From contig NZ_CALMYY010000102.1 in NCBI RefSeq assembly GCF_937873725.1, positions 1 to 64,000 of the forward strand: 64,000 nt of DNA, in the 5' to 3' direction. Below, piece by piece: positions 55,799 through 63,888 of this stretch. The stretch's first letter is position 1, and every line of letters starts with the position of its first letter. Position numbers and translations under genes: made by a program. Below the pieces are notes generated by a model. It saw only the letters and a program-made list of their open reading frames with translations. It had not been told where the DNA came from and made no database searches. The DNA comes from an uncultured Dietzia sp. (GTDB taxonomy: Bacteria; Actinomycetota; Actinomycetes; Mycobacteriales; Mycobacteriaceae).

Positions 55799-56667
55799 GG
55801 CGCCGGCGGTCCGACGACCGGGTGGACCTCACCGGGCGGTCCGCGATCGTCACCGGCGGCGGGTCGGGGATCGGGGCCGCGCTCGCGGCGGCCCTGGTGC
55901 GGGCCGGGGCGCACGTGGTGGTGACCGACATCGACGGCGAGGCCGCCCGCGGGGTCGCCGACGCACTCACTGCCGACGCCCGGGGGCCCGGACGGGCCCG
56001 CTCGGCCCGGCTCGACGTGACCGACGCCGGCGCGGTGGCGGCGCTGGTCCACGACGTAGTGGCCGAGCACGGCGGGCTCGACCTGATGTTCGCGAACGCC
56101 GGCATCACCTGGGGCGGAGACACCGAACTGCTCACCCTCGAGCAGTGGGACGCGATCGTCGACGTGAACATCCGCGGGGTGGTGCACTGCGTCCACGCGG
56201 CGTATCCGGGCATGGTCGGTCGGGGGTCGGGTTCGCTCGTCCTCACGGCGTCGATGGGCGGGTTGTGCCCGGCCGGGCTCATCACCAGCTACGCCATGAC
56301 CAAGCACGCCGTGGTGGGGCTGGGGCTCTCGCTGCGCGCCGAGGCCGCCGGCCACGGTGTCGGCGTGACGGTGGTGTGTCCGGCGGCCGTCGACACCGCG
56401 ATCCTCGACAAGGGTGAACTCGGCGGCTTCGACGGCCGCCACTACTACCTCGACGGCCAGGGGGTGCGGACGCCTCTCGACCCCGACGAGCTCGCGCGGA
56501 GTGTGCTGCGGGGGGTCGCCGCCAACCGCGCGCTCGTCGTGGAGCCGGCGCGGGCCAGGGCGACGTGGCGGCTCCAGCGCCTCTCGCCGGCGCTGATGGA
56601 CCGGATGCTGACGAGGTACGTGGGCGCCACCCGCCGCCGCCGGACAGGGGCCCCGGCCGGCGCCTGA
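55795..56667 (+). CDS. Short-chain dehydrogenase/reductase (SDR)
   Basis: 290 residues from a GTG overlapping the upstream stop (GTGA). Motifs: SAIVTGGGSGIGAALAAAL, FANAGITWGG, catalytic Ser in LVLTASMGG, and SYAMTKHAVVGL (YxxxK). The C-terminal ~60 residues extend beyond the core with a basic end (RYVGATRRRRTGAP). It is probably NAD(P)-linked and acts with the preceding SDR in the same catabolic step set. Confidence 0.9.
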   Translation: MRRRRSDDRVDLTGRSAIVTGGGSGIGAALAAALVRAGAHVVVTDIDGEAARGVADALTADARGPGRARSARLDVTDAGAVAALVHDVVAEHGGLDLMFANAGITWGGDTELLTLEQWDAIVDVNIRGVVHCVHAAYPGMVGRGSGSLVLTASMGGLCPAGLITSYAMTKHAVVGLGLSLRAEAAGHGVGVTVVCPAAVDTAILDKGELGGFDGRHYYLDGQGVRTPLDPDELARSVLRGVAANRALVVEPARARATWRLQRLSPALMDRMLTRYVGATRRRRTGAPAGA

Positions 56668-56677
56668 CGGCCCGGGG

Positions 56678-57088
56678 TCAGTGCTCGTCCGCGTCCGAGT
56701 CCGCCCTGGTGGCGTGGACGGTGCCGTGGGCGTGCTCCGGCGGGCCGTAGAGCGAGTAGACCTTGAGCGGCTCGTCGCCGATGTTGGTGACGTTGTGCCA
56801 CGAGCCGGCCGGGACGAGGATCACCCAGTCGTCGCCGACTTCCTCGTCGAAGTCGAGCCGGTCCTCCGCCGGGCCCATCTGGACGCGGCCGCGGCCCTGC
56901 TCGACCCGCAGGAACTGGTCGTGGTCGTGGTGCACCTCCAGGCCGATGTCCTCCCCGGGCGCGATCGCCATCACCGTCATCTGCATGTACTTCCCGGACC
57001 AGAGGGTGGTCCGGTAGTTGGTGTTGGCGAGGGTCTGGTCCTCGATGTTGACGACGTAGGGCTCGGGTCCGTGATCACTGGCGGTCAT
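56678..57088 (-). CDS. Cupin-domain protein
   Basis: 136 residues with a single cupin barrel: EDIGLEVHHDHDQFLRVEQGRGRVQMG (metal-binding His/His/Glu) and DDWVILVPAGSWHNVTNIGDEPLKVYSLYGPPEHAHGTVH (second motif). It matches the small actinobacterial cupins that may bind a metal and a sugar or small acid. Its start overlaps the upstream DUF1622 gene by 14 bases, so they are co-transcribed. Confidence 0.88.
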   Translation of the reverse strand: MTASDHGPEPYVVNIEDQTLANTNYRTTLWSGKYMQMTVMAIAPGEDIGLEVHHDHDQFLRVEQGRGRVQMGPAEDRLDFDEEVGDDWVILVPAGSWHNVTNIGDEPLKVYSLYGPPEHAHGTVHATRADSDADEH

Positions 57089-57539
57089 CGTGTGGTCCTC
57101 TCGGTTCGCCGGGCCCGGCCGGGGCCGGCGGGTCCGCTCGTTCGGTCACCCCCATCATGCCGTCCCCCGTCGGGCCGTGAGGCGACTGCGGCGGGGCCGC
57201 CTTCTTCTGCCACGGCCAGCGGCCCGAGATCTCCAGCTCGAGCGACCAGCTGCGGAACGTCCTGATCAGAACGATGAGGGCGAGCAGCAGTACCGACTCG
57301 AAGGTCGGGGAGATCGCCACGGTCCGGATGATGTCCGCCGCCACCAGCAGTTCCAGGCCCAGGAGGATCGCGCGCCCGAGGCGGCGGCGGAAGGCGGTGT
57401 AGGCGTCGCCCTCGGAGCCGAACCGGCGGCCCGGGCTCAGCGTGAGCACCGCCGCCACCAGCGCCCCCACGACGATGGCGGCCACCCCGATCACGTCCAT
57501 CGTCTTGCCGACGGTCTCCATGGCCTCCGTGAACGTCAT
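57075..57539 (-). CDS. DUF1622-family membrane protein
   Basis: 154 residues. Two or three transmembrane helices (MDVIGVAAIVVGALVAAVLTL; LGRAILLGLELLVAADIIRTVA; SVLLLALIVLIRTFRSWSLELEI) with the DUF1622 pattern RRRLGRAILLGLELLVAADIIRT. A Pro-rich cytoplasmic tail follows. The function is unknown. Confidence 0.88.
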   Translation of the reverse strand: MTFTEAMETVGKTMDVIGVAAIVVGALVAAVLTLSPGRRFGSEGDAYTAFRRRLGRAILLGLELLVAADIIRTVAISPTFESVLLLALIVLIRTFRSWSLELEISGRWPWQKKAAPPQSPHGPTGDGMMGVTERADPPAPAGPGEPRGPHDDRQ

Positions 57540-57616
57540 GGCCGAACCCTAGTCCGGCCGGGGCCCCCGGGAGAACCCGGCGGAACCGGGCGGGAAGGGT
57601 CGGGAACCCACTCTGA

Positions 57617-57635
57617 TTGACAGATCAACTAATAT
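57617..57635 (+). promoter_or_regulatory. -10 box and small palindrome before the LLM gene
   Basis: TAATAT (57630-57635) ends seven bases before the ATG, consistent with a leaderless transcript. A palindrome TTGA-CAGA-TCAA (57617-57628) lies just before it, where a repressor would block the promoter. No regulator gene is adjacent. Confidence 0.45.
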
Positions 57636-57642
57636 CGTCGGC

Positions 57643-58758
57643 ATGACTCCTCCCACGCCCCCCACCCCCGGGTCCCCGGCGCACGCCGTCGCGTTCGGCC
57701 TCGACACCTTCGGCGACACCAGCGTCGACCGGGACGGCGCGCCCGTCCCCCACGCGCAGGTGATCCGCGACGTGGTCGAGCAGGCGGTACTCGCGGACCG
57801 GGTGGGGGTGAACGCCTTCGGCGTCGGCGAGCACCACCGTCCCGACTTCGCCGTCTCCGCCCCGGACGTCGTGCTGGCCGGCATCGCCACCCGGACCGAG
57901 CGCATCACCCTCGGGTCCGCGGTCACCGTGCTCTCCAGCGACGATCCGATCCGCGTGTTCCAGCGCTTCTCCACGATCGACGCGATGTCGAACGGCCGCG
58001 CGGAGGTCGTCCTGGGCCGCGGGTCGTTCACCGAGTCGTTCCCCCTGTTCGGCTTCGACCTCCAGCAGTACGAGCAGCTGTTCAGCGAGAAGCTCGACCT
58101 GTTCGCCGCGCTGCTGCCCGAGGGGCCGGTCACCTGGTCGGGAGACCTCCGGCCGCCGCTGGTCGAGCAGCACGTCTACCCGAAGACCGAGAACGGCCTC
58201 GCCGCGTGGATCGCGGTGGGCGGCAGCCCGGAGTCCGTGGTGCGCGCCGCCCGCTACCGGATGCCCCTGATGCTCGCGATCATCGGCGGGCCCGCCGGCC
58301 GGTTCGCCCCGTTCGCGGACCTCTACCGGCAGGCCAACGCCCAGCTCGCGGGCACGGGCGCGCCCCGGCTGCCCATCGCCGTCCACTCGCCCGGCTTCAT
58401 CGCCGAGACCGACGCCAAGGCCGCCGCGCTGGCCATGCCGCACTGGCTGGTCAACCGCAACCAGATCGGCCGCGAGCGCGGGTGGGGCGACGCCGTGGAA
58501 GCCGATTTCCACAGCGAGGTCAGATCCGGCGCGATGTACGTCGGATCCCCGGAGACGGTCGCGCAGAAGATCGCCGCCACCGTCCGCACGCTGGGGCTGG
58601 ACCGGTTCGACCTCAAGTACGCCAGCGGCCCCACCCCCCACGAGCACCTCATGAACTCCATCGACCTCTACGGTCGTAAGGTCATCCCGCGCGTGCGGGA
58701 ACTGCTGGCGGCGGCGGGGTACGAGGCCGGGGTGCCGCAGCAGGTGTCGCGGACCTGA
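57643..58758 (+). CDS. Luciferase-like (LLM) monooxygenase
   Basis: 371 residues with the LLM TIM-barrel: VAFGLDTFGDTSVD start, VEQAVLADRVGVNAFGVGEHHRPDFAVSAPDVVLAGIATRTERITLGSAVTVLSSDDPIRVFQRFSTIDAMSNGRAEVVLGRGSF and the substrate-side HPWL-like MPHWLVNRNQIG. It is of the flavin-type LLM class (alkanal monooxygenase-like), using FMN or F420. The substrate is unknown. A leaderless promoter with a nearby palindrome precedes it. Confidence 0.88.
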   Translation: MTPPTPPTPGSPAHAVAFGLDTFGDTSVDRDGAPVPHAQVIRDVVEQAVLADRVGVNAFGVGEHHRPDFAVSAPDVVLAGIATRTERITLGSAVTVLSSDDPIRVFQRFSTIDAMSNGRAEVVLGRGSFTESFPLFGFDLQQYEQLFSEKLDLFAALLPEGPVTWSGDLRPPLVEQHVYPKTENGLAAWIAVGGSPESVVRAARYRMPLMLAIIGGPAGRFAPFADLYRQANAQLAGTGAPRLPIAVHSPGFIAETDAKAAALAMPHWLVNRNQIGRERGWGDAVEADFHSEVRSGAMYVGSPETVAQKIAATVRTLGLDRFDLKYASGPTPHEHLMNSIDLYGRKVIPRVRELLAAAGYEAGVPQQVSRT

Positions 58759-58791
58759 CGGGGCCGGGGCCCACCGTCGGGCGGCCGAGGC

Positions 58792-59766
58792 TCAGCAGCC
58801 CCCGGCCCCGCCCAGGGCGCCCGCCACGAGGGCGTGGGTCCGCGGATCCACCGCCAAGCCCGGATGGGACGTGGGCGCGCCGCCGCAGGCGTCCTCCGGG
58901 ACCCGCCAGACCACGCCCGGGCCGGGGACGAAGCTCCGCTCCGGCGGCAGCAGGTGGTCGCCGCGGGTGGCGATGAGCGTGTACCCGACGCCCGGGAGGA
59001 ACGGGCTCCGGTCCGGTCCGTACCAGGCCGCGAGCAGCGGGCTCCCCGGCGCCAGCTCCGCCAGCCCCCGCAGGTTCGCGGCCCACAGCGCGGCCCCGGC
59101 GGCCTGGGGTGGCAGGTCGTTCGGGATCAACCCGCCGTGGTCGCCGCCCCAGTAGCCCCCGACCGAGACCACGCGGTTCACCGCGCCCGGCCGCAGCACC
59201 TTGGTGGTGTACCCGGCGATCGCGGCACCCTGCGAGTACCCGACCAGGTCCACCTGCCCGGCGCCGGTGACCGCGCGGACGTGGTCGATCACGCCCGCGA
59301 GCTGCGGGCCGGACGCCCCGGCGATCGAGTCGAGCCCGCCGCGCCGCGGATTCCCCGCGTACGCCCCGAGGGTCGGGGAGACCACGCAGAACCCCTGCCG
59401 GCGCAGGGGCTCGCCCAGCCGGGGCGCGGTGTTCGGTCCGGTGTCGAAGGTGCCGTGGACCAGGATCACCGGCCGCGGATGGGCGGGCGTGGGTCGGCAC
59501 GGGACCGTGGTGTCCACGGGGGCCGGCGGTCCGGGCGCCCCCAGCGGTCCGTTGGCCCCGTTCAGCGCCTCGGTGACGTAGGGCCCGAGCTCGCCCGTGG
59601 GGTCCAGCGCGGCGACCGCGTCCTCGACCGGCCCGGCCTGGGCCCGCGGGGCGAGCGCGGGCGAGGCGGACCCGGCGGCGGTCAGCCCCGCGGCGAGCGG
59701 GACCGCCAGGGCGACGGCCGCGAGGGCCCCGGCCAGCCGCGGACGGGCGGAATGACGTGGCAGCAT
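58792..59766 (-). CDS. Secreted lipase/esterase
   Basis: 324 residues from the ATG at 59766. Signal peptide: LPRHSARPRLAGALAAVALAV then PLAAGLTAAGSASPALAP. The catalytic domain has VILVHGTFDTGPNTA (oxyanion), nucleophile Ser in LVGYSQGAAIAG, and a His near TSHPGLAVDPRTHALV. Cysteines (PCRP, FCVV, ACGG, GGC) probably form disulfides outside the cell. It resembles the triacylglycerol lipase (EstA/LipA-like) proteins of Actinobacteria. Confidence 0.85.
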   Translation of the reverse strand: MLPRHSARPRLAGALAAVALAVPLAAGLTAAGSASPALAPRAQAGPVEDAVAALDPTGELGPYVTEALNGANGPLGAPGPPAPVDTTVPCRPTPAHPRPVILVHGTFDTGPNTAPRLGEPLRRQGFCVVSPTLGAYAGNPRRGGLDSIAGASGPQLAGVIDHVRAVTGAGQVDLVGYSQGAAIAGYTTKVLRPGAVNRVVSVGGYWGGDHGGLIPNDLPPQAAGAALWAANLRGLAELAPGSPLLAAWYGPDRSPFLPGVGYTLIATRGDHLLPPERSFVPGPGVVWRVPEDACGGAPTSHPGLAVDPRTHALVAGALGGAGGC

Positions 59767-59898
59767 GTGACCAGTATGCGAGCCCCGCGGCCGAGAGGGA
59801 ACCGCTGCGCGCCCCGACCTCACACATCCGCGGCGCGGGACGACTACCGGGCGGGCCACACCGGGCCACAGCGCGGGCGACGAGGGAGGATCTCAGCC

Positions 59899-60414
59899 AT
59901 GAGGGCACCCTTCGACGCCGCGGTGGAGCGCCACGGTCCGACCGTGCTGCGCGTCTGCCGGGCCGTTCTGGGGCCGGGCGCCGACGCCGACGACGCGTGG
60001 TCGGAGACGTTCCTGTCCGCGCTGCGGGCCTGGCCGGAGCTGCCGGAGGAGACCAACGTCGAGGCCTGGCTGGTCCGGGTCGCCCACCGCAGGGCCGTGG
60101 ATGTGGTCCGGCGGTCGGCCCGGGCGGCCACGCCGGCGGGCGGCGCCGACGACGTCGCCCTGCTCGACGGGTGGGTGCGCGGCGGCGCCCGGGGAACCGG
60201 GACGGTCGACGACGACGAGCCCGCCGCCGCCGGGATCTGGGCGGCCGTCGCGGCCCTGCCCACCCGGCAGCGGATCTGCGTGGCCTACCGGTACCTGGGC
60301 GGACTCCCCTACGCCGAGATCGCCGAGCTCACGGGCGGCACCGAGGCGGCGGCCCGTCGCGCCGCCTCGGACGGGGTGGCCGCGCTGCGCGAGAGGGAGG
60401 AGTGCACGCCATGA
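59899..60414 (+). CDS. ECF-like RNA polymerase sigma factor
   Basis: 171 residues. Region 2 is at DAAVERHGPTVLRVCRAVLGPGADADDAWSETFLSALRAWPELP, and region 4 with its helix-turn-helix is at LPTRQRICVAYRYLGGLPYAEIAELTGGTEAAARRAASDGVAALR. There is no adjacent anti-sigma factor. Its ATG has GGGAGGA upstream, and its stop overlaps the ogt start (ATGA), so it is co-translated with the repair gene. Confidence 0.88.
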   Translation: MRAPFDAAVERHGPTVLRVCRAVLGPGADADDAWSETFLSALRAWPELPEETNVEAWLVRVAHRRAVDVVRRSARAATPAGGADDVALLDGWVRGGARGTGTVDDDEPAAAGIWAAVAALPTRQRICVAYRYLGGLPYAEIAELTGGTEAAARRAASDGVAALREREECTP

Positions 60415-61031
60415 CGGACAGGACCATGACGGACAGGGCCACGAGCATGCTCCGGGCCGCCCCGGCGGACACCGCGGGGTTGCGCGAGCGCCTCGCGCGG
60501 GACGCCGAGCGGGAGGGCCTGGTCGACGTGCTGTTCCGGGCCGTCGACTCGCCGATCGGCGCCCTGGTGCTGGCGGCGACGGGGCGCGGGCTGGTCTACG
60601 TGGCCTTCGAGGTGGAGGACGAGCGGGCGGTCCTCGACATGCTCGCCTCCACGATCGGGCCGCGCGTCCTCCGGGCACAGGGGCGGTCGCGCGCCCTGGA
60701 CGCCGCCGCCGACCAGATCGACGAGTACCTGACCGGTCGCCGCCGCGAGTTCGACCTGCCCCTCGACACCCGGCTGGCCACGGGTTTCCGGGGCGAGGTG
60801 CAGCGGCACCTGACCGAGGTGGCCTACGGGCGGACGGCCACGTACAAGCAGCTCGCCGCCGGGCTCGAGCGGCCCGGCGCGGTCCGCGCCGTGGGCACGG
60901 CGTGCGCGACCAACCCGCTCCCGCTGGTGTGGCCGTGCCACCGGATCCTGCGCTCGGACGGCGGGCTCGGCGGATACCGCGGCGGGCTCGAGGCCAAGCG
61001 GCGCCTCCTCGCGATGGAATCGGCGGGGTGA
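60411..61031 (+). CDS. ogt: Methylated-DNA-protein-cysteine methyltransferase
   Basis: 206 residues. The C-terminal domain has EVAYGRTATYKQLAAGLERPGAVRAVGTACATNP and the active-site VWPCHRIL with Cys176; the more common sequence is PCHRV. The N-terminal RNase H-like domain is present (LVDVLFRAVDSPIGALVLAATGRGLVYVAFE). It takes alkyl groups from O6-guanine onto its cysteine and is then spent. Being read from the same message as a sigma factor suggests damage-linked expression. Confidence 0.92.
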   Translation: MTDRTMTDRATSMLRAAPADTAGLRERLARDAEREGLVDVLFRAVDSPIGALVLAATGRGLVYVAFEVEDERAVLDMLASTIGPRVLRAQGRSRALDAAADQIDEYLTGRRREFDLPLDTRLATGFRGEVQRHLTEVAYGRTATYKQLAAGLERPGAVRAVGTACATNPLPLVWPCHRILRSDGGLGGYRGGLEAKRRLLAMESAG

Positions 61032-61642
61032 CGGCGGGGCAGGTCGCCGCCCTGTTCGGCGTCTGGGCGATCGCGGTGATCTCGCCGGGGCCCGACCTCG
61101 TCGTCGTCCTCGACCGTGCGCTCGCCGGCCGGCGCCACGGGGTCGCGACGGCGCTCGGGGTGGTCTCGGGGATCTCGGTGTGGTTGGTGGCCGCGTTCGC
61201 CGGCCTCGCCACCCTGGTCCGCGCCTACCCCGGGCTCATGACCGGCCTCCAGGTGGCCGGCGGGCTCCTGCTCGCGACCCTGGGCGTGCTCGGGCTGCGC
61301 GGGTGGCGACGGTCCCGCGCCGCCGCCCGCCCGGCGGGTCCGCTTCCGCGCGGGGATGTGGCGCTCGGCCTGGCCACCAACCTCGCCAACCCCAAGGCGA
61401 TGGTGTTCTTCGGCGCGGTCCTCACCCCGTTCCTGCGCGGGGAGGTGTCCGCCGTCGCCTCGCTCGCGCTCGTCTCGGCGATGGTCGGGGTGGCCCTGGC
61501 ATGGTTCTGCGGGGTCGCCGTGGCGGCCTCCCACCCGAGCGTCAACCGGCGTCTCGGGCGCGCGCAGCCGTGGGTCGGGCTGCTGGCGAGCGCGCTGTTC
61601 GTGGCGGTGGGGGTGGCGTTCGTGATCGCCGCGCTCGGCTGA
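61028..61642 (+). CDS. LysE-family transporter
   Basis: 204 residues with six transmembrane helices in the LysE/RhtB pattern: GVWAIAVISPGPDLVVVLDRALAGRRHGVATALGVVSG start, LATNLANPKAMVFFGAVLTPFLRG after helix 4, and C-terminal helices. It exports amino acids or related small molecules. The GTG at 61028 overlaps the ogt stop (GTGA). Confidence 0.88.
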   Translation: MTAGQVAALFGVWAIAVISPGPDLVVVLDRALAGRRHGVATALGVVSGISVWLVAAFAGLATLVRAYPGLMTGLQVAGGLLLATLGVLGLRGWRRSRAAARPAGPLPRGDVALGLATNLANPKAMVFFGAVLTPFLRGEVSAVASLALVSAMVGVALAWFCGVAVAASHPSVNRRLGRAQPWVGLLASALFVAVGVAFVIAALG

Positions 61643-61653
61643 GCGTGGCGGAC

Positions 61654-61659
61654 TAGGTT
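61654..61659 (+). promoter_or_regulatory. -10 box before the MFS gene
   Basis: TAGGTT fits TANNNT and ends seven bases before the ATG at 61667; there is no RBS, so a leaderless start is likely. Confidence 0.4.
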
Positions 61660-61666
61660 CTGCCCC

Positions 61667-62848
61667 ATGGCTTCTCCCGTCGACCACCGCGGCTGGGTGC
61701 GCGCCGCCCTCGCGGTGTTCGCCGTGGGCTGGGGCGCCAACCAGTTCGCGCCGCTGCTGTTCCTCTACCGCACCGAGCAGGGACTCGCGCAGTCCGACGT
61801 CACCGCCATGTTCAGCGTGTACATCGTGGGGCTGCTGCCCGCGCTGCTGGTGGCGGGCCGGTGGTCCGACCGCCACGGTCGCCGCGTCCTCATGCGCCCC
61901 GTGCTGGTGCTGTCGCTGGCCGCGACCGTCCTCATGCTGTTCGGGCCCGCCGATCCGCTGTGGCTCTACCTCGGCCGGTTCCTCGCCGGGCTCGCCTCCG
62001 GCGCGGCGTTCGGTGCCGGCAGCGCGTGGGTGCGCGAACTCTCCGCCGGCGCCCCGCCCGGCACCGGCGCCCGCCGCGCCGCGATCGCGCTCACCGGCGG
62101 CTTCGGCCTCGGCGGCCTGGTCGCGGGCGTGGTGGGGGAGTTCGCCCCCGCGCCCACCCTCACGCCGTACGTGCCCCACCTGGTGCTCGGGACGGTCGCG
62201 CTGCTCGCCGCGTGGAACGCCGCGGACCCGTACGAACCGCGAGGCGGACCCGAGCGGGCCCCGCTCATCCCGGCCAGCGCGGGTACCCGCAGGTTCCTGC
62301 TGGGCGTCGCGCCGTGGGCCCCGTTGGTGTTCGGCTGCGCCAGCATGTCGTTCGCGGTGCTGGCGGACCTGCTCGGCGGGGACGCCGGCGGGCGACCCAC
62401 CCTGTACGCGGGCGTGATGGTGGGCGTGACCCTCGGCGCCGGGGTCCTGGTCCAACCCGCGGTCCGTCGCCTGGCCGACTCGTCGCCCCCCTCCCGGCCG
62501 CCGGTCATGGGGCTGACCGCCGCCTCGCTCGGGATGGCCGCCGGCGCCGTGTTGGCCGCCTCACCCGGCCTGCCCGGCCGGGCGCTGTGGCTGCTGCCCG
62601 TCGCCGTGCTGCTCGGCATCGGCTACGCGACGCTGCTCGTGGCCGGCCTGGTCGAGGTCGAGGTCCAGTCCGGGCCACGCGACCACGCCGGACTCGTCGC
62701 CGTGTTCTACGTCCTGGCCTACCTCGGGATGGCGACCCCGTACGTGCTCGCCGAACTGTCCCGCCTCGGCGGGCCCGTGCCGTGGATCGCCGGGCTGGCG
62801 GTGGTGTGCGCGCTGCTCGTCCCGCTCACGCAGCGCCGGCTGGGGTAG
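61667..62848 (+). CDS. MFS transporter, 12-TM
   Basis: 393 residues with about twelve transmembrane helices. Motif A: GRWSDRHGRRVLMRPVLV. The fourth-helix region GRFLAGLASGAAFGAGSAWVREL and C-terminal half AVLLGIGYATLLVAGLVEVE fit the MFS superfamily. The substrate is unknown. It is convergent with the MgtE gene. Confidence 0.85.
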   Translation: MASPVDHRGWVRAALAVFAVGWGANQFAPLLFLYRTEQGLAQSDVTAMFSVYIVGLLPALLVAGRWSDRHGRRVLMRPVLVLSLAATVLMLFGPADPLWLYLGRFLAGLASGAAFGAGSAWVRELSAGAPPGTGARRAAIALTGGFGLGGLVAGVVGEFAPAPTLTPYVPHLVLGTVALLAAWNAADPYEPRGGPERAPLIPASAGTRRFLLGVAPWAPLVFGCASMSFAVLADLLGGDAGGRPTLYAGVMVGVTLGAGVLVQPAVRRLADSSPPSRPPVMGLTAASLGMAAGAVLAASPGLPGRALWLLPVAVLLGIGYATLLVAGLVEVEVQSGPRDHAGLVAVFYVLAYLGMATPYVLAELSRLGGPVPWIAGLAVVCALLVPLTQRRLG

Positions 62849-62865
62849 CGGCGGCGCCGGGCTCG

Positions 62866-63843
62866 TCAGCGCGTGAGAACCGTCGCGGTCGCCAGGTAGA
62901 TGGCCACCGTGAGCAGGTCCTGCAGGACCGTGGCCAGCGGTCCCGAGCCGAAGGCCGGGTCCCTGCCCATCCGGTCGATCAGCCACGGCAGGACCAGCGC
63001 GACCGCGGTGGCGATGGACGACGCGGCGAACAGCGACACCCCGACGGCCAGCGCGACCCTCCAGTCCTGCCAGAGGACCCCCACGAGCAGGAACGCCACC
63101 GTGCCCAGGATCGTCCCGAGGAGCACGCCGGTGACGATCTCGCGGACGGCGACGCGTCGGATGCCCACGCCCACGGCCAGTCCGCGGATCACCAGCGCCT
63201 CGGTCTGCGTGCCGATCGCGTCCGCCAGGTACACCACCCCGGGGACGAAGAAGGCGATGAGCACGGTGTCGGCCAGGGTCGCCTCGAAGCTCCCCACCAC
63301 GATGGCCGCGAGCAGGGCGCCGGCCAGGCCCACGATCAGCCAGGGCAACCGGTGCCAGAGCCGCCGCAGGACGGGCTCCAGGGTGGTGGTCTGCGCCGTG
63401 GACTTGGAGTTGAGGAACCCGCCGAGGCGGACCATGTCCTCGTCGTGCTCCGCCGACAGGATCGCGAGCAGCGCCTCGGAGGGGATGAGGCCCACGAACT
63501 CGCCCCGGTCGACCACGGCGATGGTGTGGACGCCGTGTTGGACCGCCTGCCAGGCCGCCTGCTCCTGGTCGGTCGAGGGCGCGACGGTGGGCAGTCCCGG
63601 TGCGACCAGACTCCCGACGGGGGTGTCGGGGTCGGCGTCGAGGACGCGTTCGGTCGGGGCCAGCCCGACCAGCCGGTCGCCGTCCACCACGACGATCGTC
63701 GACGCGCTGTCGAAGTGGCCTCCGCGCAGCGCGTCGAGGACGCGCGCGGCCGGATCTCCGGGATGCGCCAGGGGGACACGACGGGTGACGTGGTCGGCCG
63801 CGCACCGCGCCGTGTCCGCGCCCACGGGGTCCGGGGAGGTCAT
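62866..63843 (-). CDS. mgtE: MgtE-like magnesium transporter with CBS domains
   Basis: 325 residues. An N-terminal CBS pair (residues about 20-130: LAHPGDPAARVLDALRGGHFDSASTIVVVDGDRLVGLAP and VPTVAPSTDQEQAAWQAVQHGVHTIAVVDRGEFVGLIP-like) is followed by the MgtE integral domain with five helices. The motif is PWLIVGLAGALLAAIVVGSFEATLADTVLIAFFVPGVVYLADAIGTQTEALVIRGLA. The N-terminal superhelical domain of longer MgtE proteins is missing. It carries Mg2+ or Co2+, gated by Mg2+ at the CBS pair. It follows the PEP carboxylase gene on the same strand. Confidence 0.9.
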   Translation of the reverse strand: MTSPDPVGADTARCAADHVTRRVPLAHPGDPAARVLDALRGGHFDSASTIVVVDGDRLVGLAPTERVLDADPDTPVGSLVAPGLPTVAPSTDQEQAAWQAVQHGVHTIAVVDRGEFVGLIPSEALLAILSAEHDEDMVRLGGFLNSKSTAQTTTLEPVLRRLWHRLPWLIVGLAGALLAAIVVGSFEATLADTVLIAFFVPGVVYLADAIGTQTEALVIRGLAVGVGIRRVAVREIVTGVLLGTILGTVAFLLVGVLWQDWRVALAVGVSLFAASSIATAVALVLPWLIDRMGRDPAFGSGPLATVLQDLLTVAIYLATATVLTR

Positions 63844-63888
63844 GGTGTTCTCGCTTCGACGAAGGGAGCAGGCGGCGCGCTCGCCGGG

